A DNA stretch of 64,000 nucleotides from Citrus sinensis (GCF_022201045.2 NC_068557.1:21987501-22051500); one strand, 5' to 3'. Positions 11,940 through 24,320 are shown, counted from the stretch's first letter. Made by a program: numbers and translations. The notes: generated from the sequence alone by a model not told the origin.

Positions 11940-12751
11940 TGCAGCTTGAAACTGAGTTGTTTTTGTAAAATAATTCTAGATAGAAATTTACTAGTTTATT
12001 TTTTGGTCCTGCATTCTCTGTTTGGTTGGGTCTTGGCCTCATGGGTCATAAATATCCAATTGCCACCACTTATCAATTATTTTGATGGATATAATTGGCG
12101 ATGATGATAAAAATTTGCATTTTTGGTTTCCTAAGCAACAAAATAGGGTTTATTATTATTATCATCATCATCACCATCACCATCCAAACAAATAAGTAAT
12201 AAAAATAACCATTTTTTAACTATCATCATAATTTAATGTGAAATAAGAGATATAATAGATAAATAAACGACGCATGCTATCAATAAAAATTTTAAGACCT
12301 AAATTCTCACTTGATTAATGACATCAGATTTTTTCAAAGAGAAAATTGCTTATTGTTATTCCAGATATATCTGGATCAAATTAGAATCAGCTGATTCAAC
12401 ATTTAAGAAATTTTAATTTTAACTAGATACTTCTATTTCAATATGCATACGGTATTTAAATAGAAGGAAAATGAAACAAAAAATAATTAATCGAATAAAA
12501 TATACAAACAAATTACTAATAAAATTGATGGCGAAAAAAAATCTTTCGCGTATTGCGTGACAGCATCACCAATCCAGCAAAGGGGCGTCAACCAAGAAGA
12601 AATCTGATCGAAGTCAAGACTCCCTACGACAAGCCGTCCCCTCTTCTCTCATCACAAAACCCCAGAGCTAGTGTGGTGAGGGCCGTAGCGTAGACTCGCT
12701 GCCGGCGTTGCTGTACGTGTGCAGTTAAAGGGAGAACAAGTACAAAGAAAG
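11940..12751. other. Intergenic DNA and promoter of the 171-aa gene
   Basis: This contains the 3' flank of the RCC1 gene, then AT-rich DNA with a short ATC/ATT microsatellite (about 12150-12182). From about 12550 a GC-richer stretch looks like promoter and leader of the next gene. No additional ORF is supported. Confidence 0.55.
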
Positions 12752-14658
12752 ATGCTCGAAAACCCTGCTCAAGCTGCCGCAGCAGCAGATTCCGCCCCAG
12801 CTGTTGTCAAGCGCTACGCTCCCCCCAATCAAAGGTCTACAAAATCTCTCCTACTTCAGCTAACCAAAATTAATAACCAAAAAAAGTTTGATAATTTAAT
12901 TTTTGTAATTTTTTAAATTGCAGGAATCGGTCTCTGAATAGGCGAAAATCCGGAGGTTCGTTTATTTCAGTTTCTTTGTTAATGTTTTTTGTGATCTGAA
13001 GTGATGTCGTTTCCTAGAATTGTAAATTGTTTAAAAGGCGATGCTAGAACTGTGAGCTCGGTGATATTGGAAAAATTGAAATCTTAGAATTGTGTTAATG
13101 TGTAATATGGACCCGGGAAGGGGGGGGGGGAGGGGGGAAGAAACTTTGTGATGTGTTGCTTCAGATTTTGAATTGAATTGAATAAGAACCAAAAAGAAAA
13201 ATATGATGTTGTGATGGATCTTGTGTTTTTATCTTCTTATTTTGTCTTAGTTGCATGTGTAATCATCATGATCCGGCCTGTAAATACTTTTGTCTTTGGG
13301 TTAGCTACTGAAGTATTATCATTGTGTTTACCAGTGGGAACTTGAAAGACGTTTCATTCATGGACACGGGCTACATGCATGTTTGTTTTCATGTTAAGTA
13401 TAAGGTTAATAGTTTAAGGGAGTGAGACAATAATTGTTCTGTTAGGTTTATGATGTATTACTCGCATACACATGCCATTTTTTCATAATGGACTGATTTA
13501 ACTAAACTCTGCAGATCGGTCGAGCAATCTTTATGGGAATGATGGAGAGAAGAATCAGCTTGCCGCTTTGAGAAATGCTGCTGTTACAGATCATGGGGAT
13601 TCAGGAAGCAGCAATTTCGCGAATGTGAACTCCCAACCAAGATTAGTACCTTTAGAAGGGTTTAGTAGAAGTGAAGGGGCTCAGCTTTTAAAGGATCGTA
13701 TGTGTCCACTATAGTTTCTTATAAGGACTATTTACATTTTTTTTTTCCTTTTTTAGATTGTCATTCTCAACTTAGTTTCGACAGACAAGTGCTGTTGCAT
13801 ATAAGTTGTTTAATATTATCATTACCCAGCTAAGCTGACATGTGCATAATTAATGTTTAGTGCATTTTATCGCAAAATGGAAGTTTTAAACACTTGAGGT
13901 CTGAGTTAATTTGATGATTGTGAGGTTGAATGCATGCATTTTTATAATCTGTTATCTGTTTCCTTCTTGTATCTTCATTTTTAGGCGGGAGAGCTATCTG
14001 GAATCTCTTTCATGATCCATCAATAGATTTATCTGGTGAGTGAAAGAGCTTCAAAACTTTTATTTTGGTTGTCTGGTGCATGGCATCTCTCATCTGTTTT
14101 GGTTTGAATGGTATGCCAGTGTATGCATCTGAGAAGCAATAGCATTTTTATCACTACTCATTTTGGTACATTTTTCTTGGAACTTGTGTGCTTGTGTACA
14201 AGATGCTCCTTTCCTTGGTATGATAAAATTTAGGACAATCATTTGCCTTTTTCATCTTTAGAAAATTTAGCTGCAAGAATTTCATAGTTTGGTTAAGCAT
14301 GGAAGAAGTTCCCAATTTAAAGTTATATGCAAAAAGGTACATGTTCATGCTGATGGATAGCTGAAATTATATTGAGCTTTTAATTATATTTTGCATTATT
14401 CCGAATTTCAGAAAGACCAGTTCTTTACTCAAGTGGTGCATCACACTTGGGGGTTAAACTTCCTCACCAGGTGAATAAAAGAACTCCCTCCCTCCCTCTC
14501 GTATACTATGCTTTTATGTTCCTATGATATGCTTTTGTGTTGTGTCTCAGATGCAGCCCCCAACAAACAGTATGGGATCTACATCGGGCACACAGATGGA
14601 CTTCTTGGCTGAACTTCGTCGCAAAATGCAGGCTAGCGGTGCAAGTTTTGACAACTAA
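12752..14658 (+). CDS. Conserved-looking plant protein of unknown function (171 aa)
   Basis: Six small coding exons: 12752-12834, 12924-12955, 13515-13697, 13985-14035, 14412-14470 and 14551-14658. Every junction is GT-AG and the frame closes at 171 residues. The protein is Ala-rich at the N-terminus, then basic (KRYAPPNQRNRSLNRRKS), then Ser/Asn-rich. A more ordered core follows (QLLKDRGRAIWNLFHDPSIDLSERPVLYS split over two exons), and the tail is DFLAELRRKMQASGASFDN. There is no signal peptide, membrane segment or known catalytic motif. The basic start and low complexity suggest a nuclear or RNA-associated disordered protein, but that is only inference. I do not recognise a named family. 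Start choice: the first ATG after an upstream GTG-only extension. Confidence 0.7.
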
Positions 14659-15376
14659 CACTGACATAAGTAGAGATGTACTTTTGATTATGTCTAGTAT
14701 CAAAAATGGTTTTGAAGCTGGAGCACCGGTTGTATTTGTGTTCATTAATTTTCCAAAAGGGCGCTACTTATTTTTGTGGTTTGTTACAAAAAAATGATAT
14801 CTTTGCACATAGGCATGCATAGTTAGACATGGCATGCACTGCTTGTATGTGATTTATATGACAAAAGCATGGTTCAGACAGTGTGACTTTTGAAACTGAT
14901 CTTGCTGCTTGCAATGAAATATGAGCTTTGTGACCGAGGATGAACGCTAAAGATGCTGCCTGCAAAAATTCTTTCTCTTACTGCACGTTTCATGTTAGTG
15001 AAGTTTGTTATAGTGGATGCGTAAATGGGTGGATGAGCAGTTAGTGTTCTCTGTTTTAAAACCCTCATTGGGAATATCATCCTCTTGACCATGCTTAGCT
15101 ATTAACCCCAGTACGCTGAAATCTTTACTGGTTAAACAAAGTCATGATAATTCTCCACTTATATTAGCAATAGCTAAGACTGCTGACCTGAGGGAAGGCG
15201 ACCTAAAGATGGTCCAATTTCTCTTCATTCTTTCCGAAATTCGGGTTTCCTTTATTTGGCTCGATTTTTATGAGTCATTTGGCTTGATCTTCATGGGTTG
15301 TTGACCAAAATTGTTATACAATTTTATTATTATTGGTATACATAATTTGGAATGAATCAGAGAAATTTATACATGA
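14659..15376. other. Convergent intergenic stretch
   Basis: This lies between the 3' ends of the 171-aa gene and the plastid-type gene. Short frames on both strands have no family features. Nothing else is seen. Confidence 0.55.
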
Positions 15377-16676
15377 TCATTCCTTCCACACAGGAAGTAT
15401 TCCTTGAGCAGCCAAGCGCTTTTCAACCCAGAAGACAACATGCCTTGCTGTGATTTTCTTCTCATCAATGAGAAATGGTTCAACCGTGCTTGCTCCTGAG
15501 CCATAGGATGACAATGAAAACCCTTTTGGTCCTGCCCAAACCAACAACTTTTGAGTGTTGCTGCCATGACTTGATACAAAAGCACGAGTTCAATATCTCA
15601 AATTGCCACTACAAAATCATACCTGCCAAGATTCCATTAGGGAAAAAAGCCCAGAAGGAATAGTTATTGCCCTTCTTCATAAATGAACCTTCCAACTGCC
15701 ATTTCCAAAAACTAATTCAGCATCAAAAGATCTGATTTATGAACTTACTAAACATGTTGCGTACAGATTTGAATGGGAAAATGATGATAAATTTGTCAAG
15801 TGCTTTAATGAAAATATGGTTAGGAACCTTATTGTCTTTAAAACAAAGCTCAATGTTGGAGAGATCATCTTGAGCTTCCAGTATTGCCTTGAGTGAAGGG
15901 ATCACATCCTCCTCCATCAACTCAGGCAATGGCTTGGCAGGAGCTTTTGGAGCTCTTGCTGGAGGTTTTGGCTTTGTTGGAGCTTCTTTTTCGACTGGTT
16001 TTGCCTCCTTTGTTTCAGCAGCAACTAATCACAGATGAAAAACGAGATACAAACTGCTTTTCCTTTCTAAATGTTGAACTCTAGAAGAATCAGAATTATC
16101 GCCTAAACAACATGCAATGTGATGAAAGCACTCAAGCATAGCTAACAAGCAGCAGCAACAACTAACCTGCAGAAGTAGATGTCTCTTGCACAGCAGAGCA
16201 CGCTATACATCCACGCAAAGCTGCTGATGTACAAGCCATTTGCTGCAGAAAAATCACATTAGCTTTCTCAGAAGGAAAAAACCCTCTGGAGATAAAATCT
16301 ACTTGAATTCAGCCACTGACTTAATCTTTAACTAGATAAAAAATTGAATTTTCAACTCACCTCAACTAAATCTAATAAATCCAAACTATATAGGATTGAT
16401 TGCATAAATCATGTCATGCTACTTCTTATGTTTGTAAATAGGAAGCGGCACAGATTTCTGAGTCTTTTTCAGAGTTGGCATGCTTCTAAGAAATAAGATT
16501 GACAGCATGCAATCATCAAAAGGCATAATTCCATATGCATAAACACATGGATGTTAAATAATAATATACATATATACCAATGGGAATGCAGAGGAGGTGC
16601 TTTTGACATTCCTGCTGAAGTATGAAGAAGATGGAAAGCTAGAAACGCCTACAGCTCTTCCGCCCAGTATAGACAT
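15377..16676 (-). CDS. Predicted chloroplast protein of unknown function (199 aa)
   Basis: Five coding exons read on the minus strand: 16676-16578, 16242-16167, 16024-15828, 15695-15623 and 15531-15377. The total is exactly 200 codons including TGA. Exon 1 encodes a leader rich in Ser, Arg and hydrophobics with no acids (MSILGGRAVGVSSFPSSSYF), a typical plastid transit peptide. A second ATG in exon 2 (MACTSAALRG) could start a shorter form. Next comes a Lys/Pro/Ala-rich linker (KPVEKEAPTKPKPPARAPKA). The compact C-terminal domain contains EEDVIPSLKAILEAQDD, FKDNKLEGSFMKKG, NYSFWAFFPNG, GPKGFSLSSYGSG and VFWVEKRLAAQGILPVWKE. I recognise it as a conserved plant type but cannot name it with certainty. 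No enzyme motif is evident. A stromal or thylakoid-associated role is inference. Confidence 0.75.
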
Positions 16677-18022
16677 ATCAACAATGAAAATGTAAAAAAT
16701 TACAAATTACTAATATAAATTTATTCTTGCTAAAAATTATATCTATTAAATTTCTCTTATTCAAGAAATGTTAAATTTTATTTATTTGAGCCTGAAAGAA
16801 AAAGGGAAAATGTGCAGTTGAGGTTATGGTAGAAGAAAAGAAGCCACTAGGAATGGAACTTCTGATCCACATGAAGTCTAGGAGAATACATGCCACTGGT
16901 TTCTTATATATTGTTTTCTTCTGATTTGGGACTTATAATTTTTATTAGTTAGATAATAACAAAATTATCTGAGTCCTTGCGGTAGATAATGTCGAACTCT
17001 GAACTCGTGGTCCCTCACATATGCTGCCAAACACAGTCCACGTCTCCATTGATTTTCTTTCAAGGGGACCAAAATGAAATATTTACAAAACTGGCATAGG
17101 CCACTTTCCAATATTTTTGACTTCAAATTGACCGGTTTGTCATAGGATGAGTGTTTTGCGCAGCAAATTGGTGCACAGGGAATTAGCCTCTGTTAGTGAC
17201 AAATTTGAGCAGCCCGTGACAACCAGCTATAAAGCAAGAGCATAAAATCACATCCCCGAAATACATATATAAAGTATTAGCTTCATTTAGAAGCTGGAAA
17301 TAAAAATGTTCATAAATATTTCTGTTAAAATAAGGACATTCATTACAAAGCTATTTAACGATATGTGGGAGATTGCTTGCGAGTGCGAAGATATCGAAAA
17401 ACTTGATTTTCAGTCTGCTTCCATTGCATTCCAAAAAGATGAAGCAAAGCTAATGCAGCCACATAACGAGTAGCAGGAGATGCAAAGGATGGAACTTGTA
17501 TCCCCCTAATGGACCTATTTTTTCCCTTTTGAACAGGCTTGTCTGCTGAAGGATTCCACATATTTTCATTAGTCCTCAAGAGTTCAGGATTCAGACTTTC
17601 TATCTACTCTGCTGCCTTGTTTCTTGATCTCCCACAATCCACAAAAATCCAATCTATCAGAAGCTCATCACCGTGTTAAAAATGCTATAAGCCCAACGAA
17701 AATGCAGTACAAAGTAGGCTTCTATTTATCAGTAATGACATTAAGATGGAATTCGATATGCAATCCAAATATTTCAATGATAAACAGTAACCAACTGGGC
17801 GAACCTAAATGCCACACCGTGCGGTGAAAAAGTAAACATTTGTAAGAATGAATGCCATGCTCCATGCATACCAAGTTTCCTATAAATTAAAAAGCAGAAT
17901 CCAACCTCGATTGAAGAAACAAAATGAGCTGTATTATACTATCGGACGGCAGCATAAGGCAACTTACACAAATTTCTTGTTGATTTAGTAAAAACTGAGG
18001 AGCACACCACAAAATATCTGAT
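16677..18022. other. Intergenic DNA downstream of MUTYH with one unexplained ORF
   Basis: Mostly AT-rich, holding the promoter side of the plastid-type gene and the 3' flank of MUTYH. The only notable frame is on the minus strand at 17355-17600 and is listed separately. Confidence 0.5.
17355..17600 (-). other. Unassigned minus-strand ORF, possible gene fragment
   Basis: About 80 codons run to a TAA at 17355-17357. The frame includes ESLNPELLRTNENMWNPSAD, a basic stretch KGKNRSIRGIQVP, and SFASPATRYVAALALLHLFG. The middle part looks like a folded helix rather than random translation, and composition is less AT-rich than the flanks. It starts just after a TAG. No ATG fits well; an internal ATG encodes MWNPSAD. 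It may be a terminal exon of an alternative MUTYH transcript, since it lies about 0.4 kb past the MUTYH stop on the same strand. It could also be a relic of another gene. I do not recognise the family. Confidence 0.25.
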
Positions 18023-20586
18023 TCAGGAACATCTTAGTCTCTTCGTGTTTGTTCTTTTTCTTTCTGGGATGGAATTAGTGGTCAACCTTTTCTGCTTAAA
18101 TTTCTGAACCATAGTGTATACCTGATTGAAAAGACAGATGTTAAGCAGATCAACAATAAAAGAACTTGCAAATGACAGAAAAGAAATGAACCAACCAAAT
18201 GAGGAAGAAGTTTAAAAGAAAGAATAACATTTGGTTTGATCCAAGTTCCAATAAGGAATAAGGCTAGCCAACTCCAAAAGTAAGTGATTATCAAAGGCAA
18301 CTCTTCATAAACAATTCTTATCATGTGAAATTGGAGGGGATTTACCCATCATTACCTTCCTTACTCCAGATGTCAATCCCATGCTTGCAAGAGTTCCGCC
18401 GTCCACACATTTCCAAGAAAGAGTTCCTTTATCTTGTTTCTCAACCCATTTGTCAATCCCCCCTTCATGCCAAAGCAAAGCAAACCAAGGATACGTTCAT
18501 TTACATTTTCAAAATTTATATAATAAGAGAAAAACAATGAAGATAAGATGGGAGGGAGAAATAAGCTTCAAACCTTTTATACGTAAGACCAATAACTCCA
18601 CATGCACCTTGAGTCGAATGTGAGAGAAAATATGGACAAATTCTCCAACATCTTCTCGCAAAATTATGCTACAGTTGTTTCGAGGGTCAAGATTGAATGA
18701 TTTCTTCAAAAAGCACTCAGCGGCTTCTCTCCTTGTGGTTATGTCAGTTTCTCCATCCAATATAATAGATGGGAACTCCCAAAGACCAGCAAGCAAACCT
18801 TCATCTCGCCTTTTAACAAGAATAAATACACCGTCAGGTTGGGTTCTCTCTGATTCATCATTACCTCCCAGTATCTCTACAACACAAGCAGCTGAAACAT
18901 CATGTCTTTGTCTGGCCTTTAGAACCTTCATAGGATAACTTGTGACTAGAACTGAATTGTCACATTTGGACATAGAATATGCCTGGCATTTGTCTGAAAC
19001 AGGACATGAAGTACAATTTGGGTTCAAAGGTGTGCATATGACTGCACCGAGTTCCATGAGTGATTGGTTGAAATCCCCTGGCCGGCAAGAATCAACTAGT
19101 TGAGTTGCCAGCTTCCTGTCCAATTATTTACATGCACTAAAAATATTGAGAACACAAACATAAATTATACTGTCATTACTTTTTCTCTCAAAATAGGCTT
19201 CATTGTTGCATTAGTCTTAATTAACACGAGAATGCACTTTGATTATGTAGATGTATCAATGTTTCTCCAAACCATCATATTGCGGTACTATGAATAAAAC
19301 TAATAAATGATACGAGAATGCAATTTACTAGATTGTGTAAATCAATGAATCAAAGCCCTCCAACAAACAAAAAAACAAAAGGGTCATGAAAAGGAAGTTA
19401 AATAAACTGTGTTCTGGACTCACCAAAAGTTCTTAACAGTCGATGTGTCTTTTGGATTTGCAGAGATGGCCTTAAGTCTTGCAAGCACCCTTATTACATT
19501 TCCATCAACCACAGGCACCACCTGAAATAATATGCTTTTAAAGAAAAATTCCCCTCATATAATTTCAGAAAAGAATGCATAAGCCACTAACCTCTTTAAA
19601 TGCTATGGAGGCTATTGCTCCAGCTGTATAGTTACCAATTCCAGGAACCTTCCGTAAATCAGAAACTGTATTTGGAAACCCATCTCCCTCAGCAACAATC
19701 ATCTTTGCTCCCTAATTATGGAACATCAAAACACATATTCTCAATCAAGACAAACATACTCTCATCTGAATATTCTTAAATCCGAATCTTTTGCCTCAAA
19801 GCTCTTTAGGTACACACTTATCAACCTTCCAGCACCAACCATATCAAAATTAAACAATTGCTATGACTGTGCCTGCAAGGTACTAAGTTTTCAACCATAA
19901 AGTCATTACCTCTAACAGAAACCGTGCTCGTCTATAGTAACCTAAACCTGCCCACATCTCGTTCACTTCCTACACAAGATATTAACACACATTACATCAC
20001 ACAAAGCAAAAAGAAACAATTTCGTAACAATGACAAAGTTACCCTACAAGCAAAAGAGTAATTTAAAAATTAAAAATAAAAACATTTTTGGCACCTCAAG
20101 AGATGCTTTAGCAAGGTGATGAATGGTGGGCCATTTTGTCATCCAACGGTTGTAATAATCAATCACAGTTTGAACTCTCGTTTGCTGCAACATAACTTCA
20201 GAAACCCACACACCATATGCTCTCTTTTCTTTTTCTTCTTCTTTATCACTTTCACTTCTTTCTCTCCATGGCAGCTCCCTCTGGTTCTTGTCATACCACT
20301 GTAACAAAGACTGCCTTATCTTTTTCACCTCCTTTTCGCTAAATAAATCTTCTATGTCTTCTTCTTCCAATGGCAATGCCGTTTTCTTTTCTGGTAACTG
20401 TCGTTCCTTCTTCTTCTTCGTCTTCCTTTCGTTGTCCATTGTTAGAGAGCAAAACGAGCTATTTTGTTCAAATGGGGTGCTTCTGCTGCTGCTGCTTAAT
20501 GATGTTCTTAGTTCAAGACTCGAGACCGCACTAAAGAGGGATTTGTTCCACAGGACAAGTGACATGAAGTCATTTGTTATTAGCAT
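18023..20586 (-). CDS. MUTYH: Adenine DNA glycosylase MUTYH (505 aa)
   Basis: Seven coding exons on the minus strand: 20586-20095, 19969-19910, 19711-19592, 19521-19424, 19115-18574, 18462-18356 and 18121-18023. All phases close. The enzyme removes adenine mispaired with 8-oxoguanine in base-excision repair. Visible landmarks are the adenine-recognition segment [40 protein letters not shown], the helix-hairpin-helix [20 protein letters not shown] and the catalytic Asp (residue 230) in [15 protein letters not shown]. The [4Fe-4S] cysteines are 284, 291, 294 and 300 (spacing C-x6-C-x2-C-x5-C). A NUDIX-like C-terminal domain reads [19 protein letters not shown]. The first ATG adds about 49 Ser/Leu-rich residues before a second in-frame ATG ([11 protein letters not shown]), so organellar and nuclear forms are both possible. 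It is divergent with GLYR1. Confidence 0.93.
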
Positions 20587-21269
20587 CTATTGCCATTTTG
20601 TTGATACCTGATGATAGGGACGATTCTGAGACAAGTGGTAAAACCATACACATAATTGTTATTAATATAAAGTATAAGACTTATTTGGTAATTTGTCAAA
20701 ACTTGGCTCAACAAGTCGGGGCGCAGCCCATCCGATAGGGGCCGAAACGGCCCGTGGTGAGCTCTAACATCATCTACAGCATTTCGCACGTGCCAAACGT
20801 GGACGAAAATCAACCATCATCGTGACACGTGGATTCCACTGATTGGCATTAAATTAAACCATTCTGAACCCAGCTCAGCCCTACAAACCCATGATGTCTC
20901 CGATTATAGTGGAGGACAAAACATGTCAGACAAACTAACACTTACAGACTGACGTGGCACACATCTACCCGTCCATTAACAATCATACAGTATTGACCCC
21001 ACGACCGCAAATCAGATAAAGTAAAGAGATATTGCCACAATATCTTTCACTTGAAATTTAGTATTCCATTAAAGCTGATAATGATATTTTGATTGTATAA
21101 TACATTTTTCTGTTGTTTAATATAAAATGACAATGATATAGATCGTATCAAGGATTAAAGATTCTTGCTTTATGTAAGTTTGGACTCTGCTGAGAGTTGC
21201 AAGTAAGTAGATCTGAAAAGCGGAAAAAATTTAGAACACAGAGGAGGAAGATATTGAAAAAACAAGAAA
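20587..21269. promoter_or_regulatory. Short divergent MUTYH/GLYR1 promoter with ACGT-core cluster
   Basis: This 683-base region separates two divergently transcribed genes. It contains two CACGTG G-boxes (20787-20792 and 20826-20831) and two further ACGTGG cores (20797-20802 and 20952-20957, the last as GACGTGGC). Such elements bind bZIP and bHLH factors and often give light, stress or ABA responses. Shared regulation is inferred from position only. Confidence 0.4.
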
Positions 21270-23690
21270 ATGGAAGTGGGGTTTCTGGGTTTAGGAATTA
21301 TGGGCAAGGCCATTTCTATGAACTTGCTTAGAAATGGATTCAAAGTTACTGTATGGAACAGGACTCTCTCTAAGGTATTGTATTGAGTAACACTGGTTTT
21401 CTGTGCTTATTTTGTTCTTGTTATTTAACTTTTACGATTGAAGATTATGGTGTTGTGAAGTAAAAAGCTTGAAATTTTGTTTATGTTGTTTTTGGTACAT
21501 GTAGTGTGATGAACTCGTGGCACACGGTGCTACAGTTGGAGGAAGTCCAGCAGAAGTAATTAAAAAGTGTACGATTACTATTGGGATGTTAGCTGATCCT
21601 GCGGCTGCACTTTCGGTTTGTATTCTTTTGTGTGTTTTGTGGTGTTTGACGACTTCATTGTTTCAGTATTAGTTTTATGTGTGATTCTTTTAATTGGGGT
21701 CTGGTGTTTTTGGGATTGATTTAGGTTGTCTTTGACAAAGGTGGTGTTTTGGAGCAAATTTGTCCTGGGAAAGGTTACATTGACATGTCAACAGTTGATC
21801 ATGAAACTTCAATAAAGATCAGCCGGGTCTGCCTTTTTGCTATTTTTTCAGTCAATTTTGTTTGGATAAAAAATGTTTGTTTTGAGCTCAAATTTAGATT
21901 CTGAATAGAGAATATGGGACGTTTGGGTTTTCTACATGGTCTTTGTAGGGTGATAGCTTGTTGTATTATTATAGTTTTTTTATATACTTATTCATTTTAA
22001 TGTTATGTAGTGCATAACAGTGATACTGAAGTTCACAACGGTGATACATCAAGAGATCTTTTAGGTTGCTATAAGTTGCTATATTCTGCTGTCTCCTAAA
22101 ACTAATGTTACTTTTGAAGATTTGTCAGGGGAGGGCTTTTTAACATTTGATGATAAATTTTTGTTGTATTCTACAGTCTGATTGTCCCTTGATGGGGTAT
22201 TGCTTATAAAATGATTGAATTTGGAGGACAGAACAAAAGAGTAATAAAGCATAATTTACTTCTTTTCGATATCTGCAGGCAATTACATCAAAAGGCGGTC
22301 ACTTCCTTGAAGCTCCAGTTTCAGGTAGCAAGCAGCCTGCAGAAACTGGTCAACTAGTAATCCTTTCTGCTGGGGAGAAGGTAAATTGATAGATAGGTTC
22401 ACTATTCTGCAGCATTAATATCTAGTTCATATTTTGACTATGGCCAATTATGTCTTGAAGCTAACAGTTATGAGGAAAAAGAAAGAACTCTGTATATTTG
22501 CTATTGATTACTTTTTAAAGCAGGGGTTGTGCTTGTCTGAATTCAGCCATCATGTCAATGCACATTTTTGTCCTTTTTATAACTCTATATTTAAACTATT
22601 TGTCGGCTACAAACTGTCCTTTTTTGAAAAAAAAAAGTCTGTGCGGTGTTAACTGGATTACATAACTGTTTCTAAGTGTAGGCACTCTATGATGAAGCAA
22701 TTTCAGCTCTCAATGTAATTGGAAAGAAGGCCTTCTTTTTGGGGGAGGTCGGAAACGGAGCAAAAATGAAACTTGTTGTTAACATGATAATGGGCTGGTA
22801 ATGGTTCTTTTTTAAACAAGATATAATTCTTGGTTTCCAAATGAACTGGTTGAATTATTCAGCAAAGGATATTTAGTAGTCAACTCATAAGTGTACATTT
22901 TCATTTTGCTTTCTGTTAGTTCAAAATACTGGAGCTCATGGTTTTAATATTGTTTTCAGTATGATGAATACATTTTCTGAAGGACTTGTACTGGCTGAAA
23001 AGAGTGGACTTGACCCTCGCACTTTACTTGATGTACTGGTGAGGGAGCAGCCAAGCACTTCTGTGTCAGGTTATGTTGGTTTTGAGCTAGCTGTTGATTT
23101 GTATTATGTCTTGGCAGGACCTGGGTGGTATTGCTAATCCTATGTTCAAGGGGAAAGGGCCGCCTATGCTCCAGAGCAATTATGCCCTTGCCTTTCCTCT
23201 TAAACACCAGCAGAAGGACATGAGGTTGGCTCTTGCCCTTGGGGATGAAAATGCTGTATCGATGCCAATAGCAGCAGCTGCTAACGAGGTAATTCTTTTT
23301 TCATCTTCATTGCAACTACAAATAATTAAATTTTTCGTTCCCAATTAGGACGTAGATTCTCACCTGGTGCAGGGCGCACAGTTTTAATAAGACTAGCTAG
23401 TTATATTGGTTTTGATGGATATCTTTGGCATGTATTGTGAAGGAAAATCACTCATTATTTGTTTTAAAAGAAAAATCATCCATCATTAGGAGTACATAAA
23501 ATAGCATAATGTATCTACTCTGGAAGTGTTTGTTAGTGGATACCATTACTTCGAGCAAGCTGTATGCTTACTGAATCTGATATAAATATGTTTGCTGCAG
23601 GCTTTCAAGAAGGCCAGAAGTTTGGGGTTAGGAGATAATGACTTTTCTGCTGTTTTTGAGGTTGTGAAAGATCTGAAAAGATCATCTTAA
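21270..23690 (+). CDS. GLYR1: NADPH-dependent glyoxylate/succinic semialdehyde reductase (291 aa)
   Basis: Eight coding exons: 21270-21374, 21505-21615, 21725-21826, 22279-22380, 22682-22797, 22960-23038, 23118-23288 and 23601-23690. The frame closes at 291 residues, close to the usual length of about 290. It belongs to the beta-hydroxyacid dehydrogenase family. The dinucleotide-binding G7-x-G9-x-x-G12 lies in GFLGLGIMG, and Arg31/Thr32 after the second strand fit NADPH preference. The substrate motif is [13 protein letters not shown] and the catalytic Lys170 lies in [14 protein letters not shown]. It reduces glyoxylate to glycolate and succinic semialdehyde to 4-hydroxybutyrate, linking photorespiration and the GABA shunt to aldehyde detoxification under stress. 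There is no transit peptide, so the cytosolic GLYR1 type is more likely than plastid GLYR2. The C-terminus KRSS is not a canonical peroxisomal signal. Confidence 0.94.
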
Positions 23691-24242
23691 CATTGTACAC
23701 GTTTGAAGTTATAGCTTCTCATGTAAGATTGCTCAAATCTTTGCAGTATGGAATCCATGGCTTTTGTGATCATGGTGGTAAATGGCTTTTGATATAAAAT
23801 GTGCTCATGGATTTGTAGCGAATAGCTCTTAATGGGGATTCTAATTTTAATTTATTGCTATATCTGATGTGAATTTGTTTGAAGAAGCCCCATGATCACA
23901 TAAAAAGCTGATTTGCTATTCAATACTACGTAGATTACTTACTATTATCAGAGAAATTTCCGATTCTTGTTATGTTTTATCTATATGGTGCGGATAGACG
24001 TGTTAGACAATCCAGAAATGTACCAACATTTTCTGATTTTGAATTCTGGTAGCTGTTTTTCTGCAATTTTACCATGCAGCAATGCTATTTCATGGATTAT
24101 ATTAACCTTAATTTCTTCCTCTGGAGAATTGACCACAAGATGACGACTCATGAAAATTTATTCCATGATCAAACTTTTTGATGTATAATAATGGTTGTCT
24201 GAAAAATTATCAATGCCATTCCGTAGGAAGGTTTCAAGTCTT

Positions 24243-24320
24243 TGAAAAGAACAATGGGGCTCCTCACATTGTGAGTGCCATCAGACCAAACCAGTGATGC
24301 AGAAGCTGTAGATTTTATAA
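24243..24320 (+). repeat. Dispersed short repeat, copy 1 of 3
   Basis: The core AACAATGGGGCTCCTCACAT continues through TTGTGAGTGCCATCAGACC and CCAGTGATGCAGAAG. It is clearly related to copies at 36558-36650 and 38395-38455. Conservation ends abruptly outside the core. The copies read in one frame as a short peptide around NNGxPHIVxAI, so they may derive from a gene exon caught by a transposon; that is inference. Confidence 0.5.
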
